44,435 bases of DNA from an uncultured Bacteroidales bacterium (GTDB lineage Bacteria > Bacteroidota > Bacteroidia > Bacteroidales > Bacteroidaceae), in contig CACZMI010000027.1 of assembly GCA_902782245.1 (NCBI GenBank), positions 1 through 44,435 of the forward strand, in the 5' to 3' direction. The position numbers and the translations under genes are program-made. Under the pieces are notes generated by a model. The model saw nothing but the letters and a program-made list of their open reading frames with translations, was not told the DNA's origin and made no database searches. The stretch's first letter is position 1; the number at the start of each line of letters is the position of its first letter. Positions 43,583 through 44,435 of the stretch are shown here, one piece after another.

Positions 43583-44193
43583 ATGAGAAAGAAAGACCTT
43601 TGTTTTGCATTGACATGCATACTGATGTCAATTGGCGTTCCCGCAAGTGCACAGCACGAGTTCGTGGATCTAGGTTTGAGTGTAAAATGGGCCACCTGTA
43701 ATGTAGGTGCCGATAGGCCCGAGGATGCTGGTGATTTGTACTCCTGGGGTGAAACTGAAACCAAAACAAACTATAGTTTTGCCACCTATAAGTTCTGTGT
43801 GGATGGCAAGCAGGGTAATTATACCAAGTATTGCGATAAAGACAATAAAACGGTATTGGACCAGGAAGATGATGTGGCTCATGTCAAGTGGGGCGGCAGA
43901 CCTGGACAAAAGTGAACGGGGTTAATGGTTATCGTGTATCGGGTAAAAAAGAGGGATTTGAGAATAACTCCATCTTCCTTCCGGTCAACGTTCATAATAG
44001 CTCAAACGCAATAGAACATGGCATGCCTGCAGAATTCGGCCTTTATTGGTCAAGCTCACTAAGTTATAATGCCAACAGTTTCTTTATGGGACGTTGGGAT
44101 CATGCTAACGGGTATTCGTTCTTTCAGGATACGCCGACGGGTAACGCCAGTTTCCGTAACGAAGGCCAATCCGTCCGTCCCGTCCACCCGTAA
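43583..44193 (+). pseudogene. Secreted FISUMP-like protein, cassette 2, frameshifted by an internal deletion
   Basis: A signal peptide (MRKKDLCFALTCILMSIGVP) leads directly into HEFVDLGLSVKWATCNVGAD, and the frame stops at 43915 just after VKWGG. The rest (TWTKVNGVNGYRVSGKK, then GQSVRPVHP) reads in another frame to 44193. The paralogues have about 20 more residues here (NWRMPT through NNCTWEW), so roughly 65 bp is missing at about 43895-43902. The product would be a single-domain secreted protein without the N-terminal extension seen in cassette 1. Confidence 0.8.
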
Positions 44194-44220
44194 CGTTAAT
44201 TCTTATTTATGGTTTATTAT

Positions 44221-44252
44221 GAAAATGCGCCTTTAACACAAGACGCATTTTC
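44221..44252 (+). terminator. Hairpin after cassette 2
   Basis: GAAAATGCG (44221-44229) pairs with CGCATTTTC (44244-44252) around a 14-nt loop. It contains T-rich and A-rich arms and sits 27 bp after the last FISUMP-like gene. Confidence 0.55.
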
Positions 44253-44297
44253 ACTATAAATCAGTTTAGATAGTGAACAAACCAAATTAATGGCATT

Positions 44298-44435
44298 ATG
44301 AGAAAAACAGTCCTCTTGCTTGCATTGACATCCATGCTGATGTCACTCTGCATTCCAGTCTTTGCCCAGCAGGCTTATGTAAAACCAAAAGTCTTGGCTC
44401 AGTATGTCATTAAGATTGGAGAGTTATCGGAAGAG
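44298..44435 (+). CDS. Secreted protein, N-terminal part (runs off the window)
   Basis: Forty-six codons are visible. The signal peptide MRKTVLLLALTSMLMSLCIP ending VFAQ closely resembles those of the two secreted FISUMP-like genes upstream (ALTCILMSIG). This suggests a third family member or co-acquired relative. The mature start (AYVKPKVLAQYVIKIGELSEE) is not recognised. The 5' context, GGCATTATGAGAAA, also matches that of the preceding gene. Confidence 0.6.
   Translation, partial: MRKTVLLLALTSMLMSLCIPVFAQQAYVKPKVLAQYVIKIGELSEE

Noticed and set aside
37300-44435. Insertion sequence or transposon as the cause of the cassette duplication
   Set aside because: No transposase, terminal inverted repeats or target-site duplications were found around the cassettes.

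Overview
The window is bacterial chromosome from a member of the order Bacteroidales. Several things point there. Promoters fit the Bacteroidetes pattern (TTTG, about 20 bp, TAnnTTTG), for example before the tRNA gene and before the DUF2795 gene. There is a di-heme type fumarate reductase/succinate dehydrogenase operon, a PorZ-like type IX secretion protein, a C10 (streptopain-like) peptidase, and BlaI/M56 pairs joined to Fib_succ_major (FISUMP-like) domains. I cannot name the genus.

Left part (1-13 kb): the 5' end of a carboxylesterase lipoprotein on the minus strand, then tRNA-Leu(UAA) abutting a DUF3108-like reading frame that has lost its start. A methyltransferase, a PduO-type cobalamin adenosyltransferase, a DUF2795 protein and a 42-residue membrane peptide follow. 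The minus-strand frdC-frdA-frdB operon comes next, with frdA broken by one extra base. After it are a rhodanese/metallo-hydrolase lipoprotein, a tandem PAP2 protein with a degenerate second domain, a TauE/GNAT pair and a secreted C10 peptidase with a beta-helix tail.

Central part (13-29 kb): housekeeping genes mnmG, apt, uvrC, dtd, deoC, a polyprenyl synthase, polA, a SpoU-type RNA methyltransferase, then porZ, rdgB and leuS as a minus-strand operon. A 16-bp site identical to the Bacillus parS consensus lies between mnmG and apt. A 463-bp, extremely AT-rich gap at 23.1-23.5 kb holds several DnaA-box-like motifs. Sampled lines of plus-strand genes are C-rich to its left and G-rich to its right. 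Together these make the gap a candidate chromosomal origin.

Right part (29-44 kb): accessory DNA. A three-gene block (HTH-DUF805 protein, lipoprotein, DUF3795 protein) is flanked on both sides by homologous arrays of an 83-bp palindromic repeat. After a GNAT/zinc-ribbon fusion, a helical protein, a tyrosine-phosphatase lipoprotein, a broken DUF362 ferredoxin-like gene, a threonine-aldolase-like enzyme, an ICMT-like methyltransferase and an orphan HicB-like protein, the window ends in two tandem copies of a cassette. Each copy has a BlaI-type repressor, an M56 (BlaR1-like) membrane protease whose extracytoplasmic part is a FISUMP-like domain instead of a penicillin sensor, and a secreted FISUMP-like protein. 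The secreted genes of both copies carry internal deletions at the same conserved place. This duplicated sensor/repressor cassette is the most novel-looking system here.
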